Assembly (NCBI GenBank): GCA_018657645.1
Contig: JABHWT010000358.1
Coordinates: 1 to 40,590, forward strand
Direction of reading: 5' to 3'
Source of the DNA: Halieaceae bacterium
Lineage (GTDB): Bacteria > Pseudomonadota > Gammaproteobacteria > Pseudomonadales > Halieaceae
Length of the DNA: 40,590 bases
Shown here: positions 34,534 through 40,590 of the stretch, in pieces
Position numbering within the stretch: position 1 is the first letter of the stretch
How the letters are laid out: every line of letters starts with the position of its first letter
Notes under the pieces: generated by a model
The model's database searches: none
What the model was told of the DNA's origin: nothing
What the model saw: only the letters and a program-made list of their open reading frames with translations
Program-made: the position numbers and the translations under genes

Positions 34534-36027
34534 GTGAAAACAAACGTCTGTATTACCTTGCTCCTGTTGCTGCTCTCCCCACTGGCTCTCGCTATTTCGG
34601 TCACCACCGCACAGGGGGAAATAGTCGGATCTGGGCAAAATGGCGCCTATAGTTTCAAAGGCATCCCCTACGCCGCACCGCCAGTGGGGCAACTGCGCTG
34701 GCTTCCACCGCAGGCGGTTGCTGCGAATAAAAGTCCGCTGCAGGCCAGTCAGTTTGGTCCAATGTGTCTGCAGGTGGCGCGAGCAGATCGACCTGCGAGC
34801 GGCATGAGCGAGGATTGTTTGACGCTCAATGTGTGGACTACCGATGTCGGGGCGTCGCCGCGGCCTGTAATGGTATGGATTCATGGGGGTGGCTTTCGCG
34901 GCGGTTCGGGCAACGTCCCCGGCGAGGTATTTGCCCAAAAGGGCGCTGTGGTCGTCTCCATTAATTACCGTCTTGGTCCACTGGGGTTCCTCGCGCACCC
35001 ATCGCTTGCCGAATTGCCCTCTAATATGGCGGTGCTCGATATGATCCAATCCCTTAAGTGGGTGCAGACTAATATCCACGCGTTTGGCGGCGATCCGGGC
35101 AATGTCACAATTTTTGGCGTGTCCGCAGGCGGGATGGCCGTCGACCTGTTAATGACCAACGACCTGGCGGATGGTCTGTTTCATCGCGCTATTGCACAGA
35201 GCGGTTATGCCACCTGGGCCTTGCCTCGCAGTGACAAGGCCCCAACGCCCGCCCCCAGAAATACCTACATGGAAGAGGCTGAAGATGCCGAATCGATGGC
35301 GCGGGAGCTGGTGGCGCGGGTCAGTAATAAACCGCAGACCCGGGAAATGTTGTACCAACTTGATGGCAGGCAATTGGTCGAAGCGCTGCGGGGCTTTCAG
35401 GTGCCAATTGTCGATGGCAGGTCGGTACAGGAGGAGCCGGGTATTCGTTTTGTTCGCGGTCGGCAGCACCCGGTACCACTCATTACCGGGGGTAACAGTT
35501 ACGAGGGCTCGGTCATGGTCTGGTCCGGTATTTCGAATGAGGATTACCGCCGTGCGCTGGGCAGTGATGTCGAGGAGGCGAGGAAACTCTATGCCGACGA
35601 CAAGCGTGATATCTGGTTGCAGCGAATGTGGGGGGATAATCGCTATCTGGTGTCTGCCAGGGTTTTGGGCGATAGTATGCGCCACACCACCGCCCCAGCC
35701 TGGCTTTACTACATCGATTTTCTAAGCGAGGCAAACAAGGGGCTGGAGCCAGGGACGACGCACGGCACCGACGGCTACCTGATTTTTACCGGTCACCTGG
35801 CCCCGGATGAAGCGACCCGGTCCGTCTCCAATCGCCTGCAGCAATACTGGTTTAATTTCGCCAGCGGTGGCAACCCCAATGGCGCCGGGTTGGTGAACTG
35901 GCCTCGCTACAAGCGGTCCACCGACAAATGGTTGGTGATATCAGATTCTGATCGGGCCGAAGCGGGTGTCATTCAGAAAAAGCTGGATTTCATAGAATCC
36001 CGGTATCGGAATCGAATCAATAATTAG
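34534..36027 (+). CDS. type-B carboxylesterase, secreted
   Basis: A 497-residue alpha/beta-hydrolase of the carboxylesterase-B family with a signal peptide (about 1-20). It shows the oxyanion hole HGGGFRGG (117-124), EDCLTLNVW, nucleophile Ser197 in GVSAGG, the acid E324 in NSYEG and catalytic H410 in THGTDG. It should hydrolyse carboxylic esters outside the cytoplasm, with unknown substrate. The start is GTG 34534, which begins the signal peptide; AGGAA lies about 10 nt upstream. It follows the DUF3604 lipoprotein gene. Together with the amidohydrolase this forms a block of three secreted hydrolases, but no transporter or regulator joins them. Confidence 0.92.
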   Translation: MKTNVCITLLLLLLSPLALAISVTTAQGEIVGSGQNGAYSFKGIPYAAPPVGQLRWLPPQAVAANKSPLQASQFGPMCLQVARADRPASGMSEDCLTLNVWTTDVGASPRPVMVWIHGGGFRGGSGNVPGEVFAQKGAVVVSINYRLGPLGFLAHPSLAELPSNMAVLDMIQSLKWVQTNIHAFGGDPGNVTIFGVSAGGMAVDLLMTNDLADGLFHRAIAQSGYATWALPRSDKAPTPAPRNTYMEEAEDAESMARELVARVSNKPQTREMLYQLDGRQLVEALRGFQVPIVDGRSVQEEPGIRFVRGRQHPVPLITGGNSYEGSVMVWSGISNEDYRRALGSDVEEARKLYADDKRDIWLQRMWGDNRYLVSARVLGDSMRHTTAPAWLYYIDFLSEANKGLEPGTTHGTDGYLIFTGHLAPDEATRSVSNRLQQYWFNFASGGNPNGAGLVNWPRYKRSTDKWLVISDSDRAEAGVIQKKLDFIESRYRNRINN

Positions 36028-36125
36028 TTCGCTTGTAGCATCCCTGCTGCAGACGGTCCTGATGGGTATTGTCGTCGATTGACTTTTACCGACTTCATTC
36101 GCACTGAAGAATTTCCGGATGCGTA

Positions 36126-37991
36126 TTAGTTAAGCGCCAGTGTTTCCGGCGCCAGTGTTTGTATCAACAAATCCATACGACTAGCCAGTTCGTCCTGTCG
36201 AGCTTTGAGGTTAGCTAATTCGGCATCTTTTTCAGCGATCTTCTCACTCTGCGCCTGAACGACTTTTGTTAGTACCGCCACAATATCCATGGCTGCTAGT
36301 GACTTGCGACCATTGGTGGCAACCAGGTCTGGCACGTCTTCGGAGATAAATCCAATGTACTCTTCATCCCGCGAGTTCTTGTACACATAGCGCACAGGCT
36401 CCAGAGCAGCCAGTGCCGCAGTAGCATCGCCCGTACTGAGTGACCGGATATCATCTTTCAGGCTTCGCGATGAGGCATTAGACCAGTCCCCGGCCTTGGT
36501 CAGTCGTGCGCCATTCCAAACGGTTATTGCATCGCTGGATGGCACGACATTGGTACCAATACCCAGTTTGTTATAGGCCGCATTTTTGCTGAATCGACCA
36601 TAGAGCAAAGGTGTTGTCGAGTTATTGGATATATACAGATTATTGTGCCCGAGTTCGCCATAGCCTGCCTGGTATCCAAGAAATACATTGCCCGTGCCCG
36701 ATAGCGTGGAGTATCCCGCGGTATACCCTAGTGCTGTGTTTCTCTTACCACTGGTGTTCTGGGTTAAGGCCCAATAACCGGTTGCCGTGTTCTGGGCACC
36801 CGTGAAGTTACTCTGTAGAGTGGCATAACCATTTGCCGTGTTGCCATTGCCCCACTTATTGCTCGCAAGCGCCCTGTAGCCAGTGGCTGTATTGCTGCCG
36901 CCACTGGTGTTGTCAGCTAACGCCAAGGCCCCCGTGGCGGTATTATAATTCCCCGTCTTATTGGAGAGTAACGCGCTATCACCCATTGCAGTGTTGCGAG
37001 TCCCGGTCGTATTGTTGCCCAGTGCAATCGTTCCACTTGCTGTATTGCTTTCACCGGTGGTGTTTAATGACAATGCCGATTTACCCGTTGCAGTGTTTCT
37101 GTTTCCGACGGTATTGGCTGATAATGCGCCATCACCAGTCGCTGTATTGTTACCACCGGTAGTGTTGGAAAATAATGCACCGGAACCAGTGGCCGTGTTA
37201 CTACTACCCGTTGTGTTGGCGGGCAATGAATACGCGCCGCTAGCTGTGTTTGATTCTCCGGTCGTATTAAACTGCAATGCGCCTATACCGGTGGCCGTGT
37301 TGCCACCCCCGGTGGTGTTGAAATACAGTGCACTGTCACCAGTGGCGGTGTTGCCCCCCCCAGTACTATTACTAAGCAGCGCAGCTGTACCAGTGGCTGT
37401 GTTACTGTTGCCTGAGGTATTGGAAAACAGCGCATTACCGCCGGTTGCTGTATTGCGCCCTCCCGTCGTGTTACTGAGCAGTGCTTCTGCACCACTAGCG
37501 GTGTTACCGCTACCGGTCTCATTGGAATACAATGCACCATCGCCTGTCGCAGTGTTATCGTCACCGGCAGTGTTTTTAAACAGTGCTTCTTTACCGTTGG
37601 CAGTGTTACGACTACCGACCTCGTTGTAATACAATGCCCTGTCACCTGTCGCTGTGTTGTAATTACCTGTAGTGTTGCTAAACAGTGCTGCTGTACCGCT
37701 GGCGGTGTTACTGCTACCGGTCTCGTTGTAATACAATGCACTGTCACCTGTCGCAGTGTTGTAGCTTCCGGAAGTGTTTTTAAACAGCGTTTCTGTGCCG
37801 CTTGCTGTGTTACTGTTTCCGGTCTCGTTCTCATTCAATGCGCCATCGCCAAATGCCGAATTGAATTCACCGCTCGTATTAGAACTCAATGCGCCCGAAC
37901 CATAAGATGTGTTTCCAGCTTGTGCCAGCAGATTTGAACCAGATAACGAGAGAGCTAAAACCACTATTATATTGAGGGTGCAAGTCTTCAT
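36126..37991 (-). CDS. secreted 17-residue-repeat fibre with C-terminal Peptidase_S74 chaperone domain
   Basis: A 621-residue protein. A signal peptide (about 1-24) is followed by 24 consecutive repeats of exactly 17 residues (27-434), consensus NTATGxxALxxNTTGxx. A short degenerate unit (NVFLGYQAG) comes next, then a bridging region (435-505). The C-terminal intramolecular-chaperone domain has SSRSLKDDI (507-515) and the GFISEDVP motif. A predicted coiled coil spans about 575-612. S74 domains trimerise tail-spike and fibre proteins and cleave themselves off with a Ser-Lys pair. The repeats recall trimeric beta-helix or YadA-like heads. It probably makes a secreted or surface trimeric fibre (inference). 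No phage genes are near and no outer-membrane anchor is seen. AAGGAG lies about 7 nt before the ATG. Confidence 0.88.
   Translation of the reverse strand: MKTCTLNIIVVLALSLSGSNLLAQAGNTSYGSGALSSNTSGEFNSAFGDGALNENETGNSNTASGTETLFKNTSGSYNTATGDSALYYNETGSSNTASGTAALFSNTTGNYNTATGDRALYYNEVGSRNTANGKEALFKNTAGDDNTATGDGALYSNETGSGNTASGAEALLSNTTGGRNTATGGNALFSNTSGNSNTATGTAALLSNSTGGGNTATGDSALYFNTTGGGNTATGIGALQFNTTGESNTASGAYSLPANTTGSSNTATGSGALFSNTTGGNNTATGDGALSANTVGNRNTATGKSALSLNTTGESNTASGTIALGNNTTGTRNTAMGDSALLSNKTGNYNTATGALALADNTSGGSNTATGYRALASNKWGNGNTANGYATLQSNFTGAQNTATGYWALTQNTSGKRNTALGYTAGYSTLSGTGNVFLGYQAGYGELGHNNLYISNNSTTPLLYGRFSKNAAYNKLGIGTNVVPSSDAITVWNGARLTKAGDWSNASSRSLKDDIRSLSTGDATAALAALEPVRYVYKNSRDEEYIGFISEDVPDLVATNGRKSLAAMDIVAVLTKVVQAQSEKIAEKDAELANLKARQDELASRMDLLIQTLAPETLALN
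36690..37913 (-). repeat. 24 tandem 51-bp coding repeats
   Basis: The 24 in-frame 17-codon units of the fibre gene span exactly 1224 bp with no length variation. The units differ at the DNA and protein level, mainly at positions 6-7, 10-11 and 16-17 of the repeat, while N1, T2, G5, L9 and G15 are nearly fixed. Early units partly alternate between ALYYNETG and ALFSNTTG types, suggesting an older 102-bp duplication unit. Confidence 0.95.
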
Positions 37992-38333
37992 GTCTTACTC
38001 CTTAAAGATTGAGTCTTCTTCGATTTCCTAAGTACCGACGATGATAGCCTAAGTGACTCAGCGCGACAACTCAGCGGATCAGTTGTAGTAACACGTACTT
38101 CTACGCTTGAGCCGGTTCCGCTGTGGTCCCACCAACATAGTAAAGCACCGTAGGTGCCGTCCGTTACACACTGTGGGGTGTGTAGGGCGGTATAATAGTT
38201 TGTTGAAGTTGTAAGCCGCTCCTGTAACATGGCTTTAGACAGTCGATGCCCCGAGCGAGCGGGGTTGCGTAGAAAACACACAATCAAACCCACCAGGATT
38301 AAATGCAGCTTACCTCGATAGAATTACGCGCTA
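37992..38333. other. 342-bp intergenic region between fibre and Rossmann-protein genes
   Basis: No convincing gene was found. The left part holds the minus-strand promoter and Shine-Dalgarno sequence of the fibre gene. On the plus strand a perfect TATAAT lies at 38191-38196, but no good -35 element precedes it. A small GC stem (CCCCG 38249-38253 with CGGGG) lies near 38249-38264 without a T-run. An open minus-strand frame of 101 codons crosses the region but has no ribosome site and no recognisable protein pattern. Confidence 0.5.
38041..38069 (-). promoter_or_regulatory. sigma70-type promoter of the fibre gene
   Basis: On the minus strand TTGTCG (38069-38064) and TATCAT (38046-38041) are spaced by exactly 17 bp. 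The -35 box matches 4 of 6 and the -10 box 5 of 6 consensus positions. Transcription would start near 38034, about 43 nt before the ATG at 37991, leaving room for the AAGGAG ribosome site. Confidence 0.5.
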
Positions 38334-39611
38334 GTGCCGGGGGACGGCTTGGCCGCGCTCACGACCGGCGAAATAGGGCAAACTCCCTTGACTGAATCGA
38401 CATTGGCCGCCAGTGACGACAATGAGCCCAACCCGCGGACCGTCTATGATTCAATCTTCGTCGGATCGAGTCCGGTGCTGTTGCTCGAGGCACTCCATCT
38501 GTCGCGTCAGGGGCAGCGGGTTGGCATTCTTGAGGCGCGGCCTAACCTCGGTGGGGCCTGGTATGCTCGAAACCTCTGGAATGTGGGAAACATTGACGTG
38601 GGTACCCACTACATTGAGCCTGGCCAATACACGAACCACCTGCTGCGCGACGTGCTTGGCATAACCTGCGACCCGCAGCAATATGACATCATGTGGTGCG
38701 CTCAAGAGGAGCCGGATGACGACCAGCAATCCAGTCGTTCTCTGTTACAGAGGATTGAAGAACGACTGAAGCAAACGCTGGTGCAAGGCCGATTGATCCC
38801 CGTCGATAAATGGTTGTTAATAACCGCAATTTTCCATAATTCAGTTGCCACAGTCAGAAAACCGAGTCCGAAGGCGGTGTTGAATAACCTGCGCAACATT
38901 GGGTCTGCATTGGCGAGGTTCTTTTCTTCCCGCACGCCACGCCTCTATCCTCGCCAGGGGTGCCACGGGATCGTATCGGCGTTACGCTCGCGGATTGAAG
39001 AGACTTCGATACGCGTGTTCACAGACGCCCGGGTTGATCGTGTCGTAGTTGGCGAAGCCGGCGCACCAAACGAGTGCCATGCCGGCAAATCCATGTACCT
39101 TGCGCGCCATGTCATCACGGGGCAAAACGTGCCCTTTGACCTTGTGGTCGATGGCAGTTCGAGCCAGGGCGAACTTCATATACGCTTCTGGGTGCACACG
39201 ATACTGAAGGTTAAAGGCACGAAACGGCGTCCATTCGATTTCATCGATCTCCGGTCGAGCAACCCGCCATTCAAGAGGATCCAGGACGTCACCTCCCAAG
39301 CGCTTGAGTACTCGAACTTACAGCGCGATGAGTTGTTGATCTGTTGCCAGTCGGAGAACAATTCCAGGCCGCCGCAGAGCGAACAACAAGCGCAGGAGAT
39401 GTTGAAGACGCTGAAGGAAATCAAGCTCCTCAGTGGCGATGCGCAACTCATCGAGTGGCATTCGGAACTGTTTAGTACGCGCTGTGACGACAACAGAGAT
39501 CGCGTGCAACAGATGGTGCCCAGTCTGCACCCTTCTGTCCGGGTGATGAGGACATACGATTTGGGTGCCTGCATTGAACAAAACCGCGATCGGTGGGGTT
39601 CATTGGGCTAG
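38334..39611 (+). CDS. NAD(P)/FAD-binding Rossmann-fold protein (Glf/protoporphyrinogen-oxidase-like N-terminus)
   Basis: About 425 residues. Residues 38-75 form a dinucleotide-binding unit: YDSIFVGSSPVLLLEAL, strand 2 ending in E67 (GILEAR), then NLGGAW, and later NIDVGTHYIEP. This layout resembles UDP-galactopyranose-mutase-like and amine-oxidase-like flavoproteins, but the glycine-rich loop reads GSSPVLLLEA in place of GxGxxG. The C-terminal half is unrecognised. The start is unclear: GTG 38334 has no ribosome site, and TTG 38388 is the other in-frame choice; residues 1-37 are probably disordered. A stop at 38319 closes the upstream frame. Its stop overlaps the convergent cupin stop within a shared CTAG. 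Function unknown. Confidence 0.65.
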   Translation: MPGDGLAALTTGEIGQTPLTESTLAASDDNEPNPRTVYDSIFVGSSPVLLLEALHLSRQGQRVGILEARPNLGGAWYARNLWNVGNIDVGTHYIEPGQYTNHLLRDVLGITCDPQQYDIMWCAQEEPDDDQQSSRSLLQRIEERLKQTLVQGRLIPVDKWLLITAIFHNSVATVRKPSPKAVLNNLRNIGSALARFFSSRTPRLYPRQGCHGIVSALRSRIEETSIRVFTDARVDRVVVGEAGAPNECHAGKSMYLARHVITGQNVPFDLVVDGSSSQGELHIRFWVHTILKVKGTKRRPFDFIDLRSSNPPFKRIQDVTSQALEYSNLQRDELLICCQSENNSRPPQSEQQAQEMLKTLKEIKLLSGDAQLIEWHSELFSTRCDDNRDRVQQMVPSLHPSVRVMRTYDLGACIEQNRDRWGSLG

Positions 39612-40012
39612 AAAAACGAAACCTCATCGTCGTGGTACTTAATGTCATACCAGCTATCGCAGGCAAAAACCCACTCCAAAACCAATAGTTGATCGCTGAT
39701 ATTCTTAATGCCGTGTACTTCATCGGCGGGAATATAGACAACATCACCTGTGCATACAGGTTTTACGGTATCGCCGCACAGGCACTGCCCTTCACCCGAC
39801 GTTATGTAGTACACCTCTATGGGTGAGTGATGATGTGCCCCCAGAACAGCGCCCGGGGGAATCTCCAGCACTCCCATGCTGATGCCTTGACTCGGTGTTT
39901 TATCACTCGCGAGAAAAGTGCGCCAGCGTATGACATCATCGCGCCCCTCCTCGCCGATCTCATACTCCCAGGGGTATTCCTTGGCGTTTTTTATCAGGCT
40001 TTGATCCGTCAT
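39608..40012 (-). CDS. cupin domain protein
   Basis: A 134-residue single-domain cupin. Motif 1 is GAHHHSPIEVYYITSGEG, with H60-H62 and E66 as likely metal ligands; motif 2 is PADEVHGIKN with H100. The family includes dioxygenases, isomerases and small sensor proteins; the substrate cannot be assigned. ATG 40012 is preferred over TTG 40027, though neither has a clear Shine-Dalgarno sequence. Its stop codon shares a CTAG with the stop of the convergent Rossmann-protein gene. The 5' leader contains a short peptide frame and competing hairpins (see 40030-40122), which could regulate it. Confidence 0.85.
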   Translation of the reverse strand: MTDQSLIKNAKEYPWEYEIGEEGRDDVIRWRTFLASDKTPSQGISMGVLEIPPGAVLGAHHHSPIEVYYITSGEGQCLCGDTVKPVCTGDVVYIPADEVHGIKNISDQLLVLEWVFACDSWYDIKYHDDEVSFF

Positions 40013-40029
40013 CGAGTCAGTATACAAGT

Positions 40030-40122
40030 AGCGGCTCGAAAAAACCTCAGGCTGGCGCCAGATTAGGCGAGAATGCAGGCCGAGAGGCCCCTCGAGCCGC
40101 TTCGGCGGTTGTTCATAGGCAT
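40030..40122 (-). promoter_or_regulatory. possible attenuator-like leader of the cupin gene
   Basis: On the minus strand a 19-codon frame (MPMNNRRSGSRGLSACILA, 40122-40063) is followed by a CCTC-TC-GGC / GCC-T-GAGG stem directly before six T residues (40044-40039), like an intrinsic terminator. A perfect 10-bp inverted repeat, AGCGGCTCGA (40030-40039) with its complement at 40092-40101, lies across it and would pair the peptide-coding part with sequence after the T-run, excluding the terminator stem. The arrangement fits an attenuator, but peptide translation and transcription through the region are unproven. Confidence 0.3.
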
Positions 40123-40186
40123 CCTGCGCACTGTTAAGCAGCAGGTATTATCTGGTGTTTTCTCCAGGTTATGGGTTGGCTGTTGA

Positions 40187-40215
40187 TTGTTGTTGTGCCC
40201 GTCATGTGGTAGAAT
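40187..40215 (+). promoter_or_regulatory. promoter of the FlgE-tail-like gene
   Basis: TTGTTG (40187-40192) and TAGAAT (40210-40215) are 17 bp apart; the -10 box matches 5 of 6 consensus bases. Transcription would start about 27 nt before ATG 40249. Confidence 0.45.
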
Positions 40216-40248
40216 AATCCGTGGTTTCAGAGTTAAAAGAAGGCTAAT

Positions 40249-40482
40249 ATGATTAGTATTGGCGTAGTAAACACAGGTGTCATGGGCATTCAGGGCGGCT
40301 TGAACGACCTGGAGCGCGAGGCCAATCAAATAGCCAGGGCGGGGCACGATGACCCGTCGAGTGAGAATGTGGTCGAATCTCTGGTAGAGCTTGAAAAAGC
40401 CGAGCGCCAGGTGGGTGCCAGTGCCAAAGTGGTCAAGGCAGCCGTTGAAACCCAGGATACACTGTTCGAAGCCTGGGCCTAG
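40249..40482 (+). CDS. small FlgE/FlgG C-terminal-like protein
   Basis: A 77-residue protein. It starts ISIGVVNTGVMGIQGGL, like the N-terminal helix of flagellar rod/hook proteins. It ends with ENVVESLVELEKAERQV and SAKVVKAAVETQDTLFE, closely patterned on the C-terminal helix (Flg_bbr_C) of FlgE, FlgF and FlgG, where such segments form the coiled coil of the axial structure. The whole central part of a real hook or rod protein is absent. Short proteins of this kind are often annotated as FlgE-like in gammaproteobacteria and have no proven role. A good AAGAAGG site precedes the ATG. No flagellar genes are in the window, so it is an orphan here. Confidence 0.75.
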   Translation: MISIGVVNTGVMGIQGGLNDLEREANQIARAGHDDPSSENVVESLVELEKAERQVGASAKVVKAAVETQDTLFEAWA

Positions 40483-40511
40483 GGTGCGCGCCTAAGCCCG
40501 CTCAAGCACAG

Positions 40512-40590
40512 CTACACCCCCGAGAAATCCACATCCGCAAACACCAGCGACGGCGTAAGCGTCTTCGAGTAGGGGTAGGGGTCGTTGCCA
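40512..40590 (-). CDS. 3' end of an unidentified gene (partial)
   Basis: The last 25 codons of a minus-strand gene that runs off the window. They read GNDPYPYSKTLTPSLVFADV followed by DFSGV and TAG (40512-40514). The frame is uninterrupted and has ordinary codon use, and it sits tail to tail with the FlgE-tail-like gene, 29 bp apart. The family is not recognised. Confidence 0.5.
   Translation of the reverse strand, partial: GNDPYPYSKTLTPSLVFADVDFSGV

Noticed and set aside
36961-37629. Long open frame (222 codons) on the plus strand
   Set aside because: It is antisense to the repeat part of the fibre gene and reflects the periodic codons; no ribosome site or protein motif.
36690-37913. Regular repeat array that could be taken for CRISPR
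   Set aside because: The 51-bp units follow each other directly with no unique spacers and keep one reading frame; it is a coding tandem repeat.
37988-38293. 101-codon minus-strand frame upstream of the fibre gene
   Set aside because: No Shine-Dalgarno sequence and no recognisable pattern, and it covers the promoter and ribosome site of the fibre gene.

Overview
The window looks like chromosomal DNA of a marine-type gammaproteobacterium, perhaps of the Halieaceae/OM60 group. This is inferred from gene content: acyl-CoA ligases and dehydrogenases, a SCPx-type thiolase, DUF3604, amidohydrolase-3, type-B carboxylesterase and DUF885 proteins, YchJ and a small FlgE-tail-like protein. No rRNA, tRNA, CRISPR array, phage module or intact insertion sequence was seen. 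Annotation rests on reading motifs by eye; no database search was run.

Layout. 1-4.5 kb: a 106-bp nested inverted repeat, an APH-type phosphotransferase, a secernin-like N-terminal-cysteine hydrolase and an orphan RACo-type corrinoid-protein reactivator. 4.48-4.58 kb: the last 33 codons of what looks like a lost FtsX/MacB-type permease. 4.7-7.8 kb: a three-gene Gtr-like operon (GT-C transferase, GT2 polyprenyl-phosphate glycosyltransferase, GtrA flippase). 7.8-14.3 kb, minus strand: a CoA-ester catabolic cluster (acyl-CoA ligase, thiolase, nitroreductase, acyl-CoA dehydrogenase, amidase). 14.3-17.4 kb, minus strand: a eukaryote-like PMT (GT39) joined to a second GT-C-like membrane protein. 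At 17.7 kb a methyltransferase with a Wzt-C-like N-terminal domain diverges from them. The polyprenyl-phosphate sugar made by the GT2 enzyme could feed all three membrane transferases (inference).

19-36 kb is mostly exported or envelope proteins. It holds two secreted proteins of unknown function, a membrane-anchored DUF885 peptidase-like protein, a ThuA lipoprotein, a diheme cytochrome c-rhodanese fusion, a second acyl-CoA ligase, a DUF4097-like protein, YchJ, a periplasmic SBP_bac_3-like protein, and three secreted hydrolases (amidohydrolase-3 lipoprotein, DUF3604 lipoprotein, carboxylesterase).

36-38 kb encodes the most striking protein: a secreted 621-residue fibre built of 24 exact 17-residue repeats and ending in a Peptidase_S74-type chaperone domain and a coiled coil. 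It has its own sigma70-like promoter. The right end carries an unusual Rossmann-fold protein, a cupin with a possible attenuator-like leader, the FlgE-tail-like protein and the 3' end of an unidentified gene.
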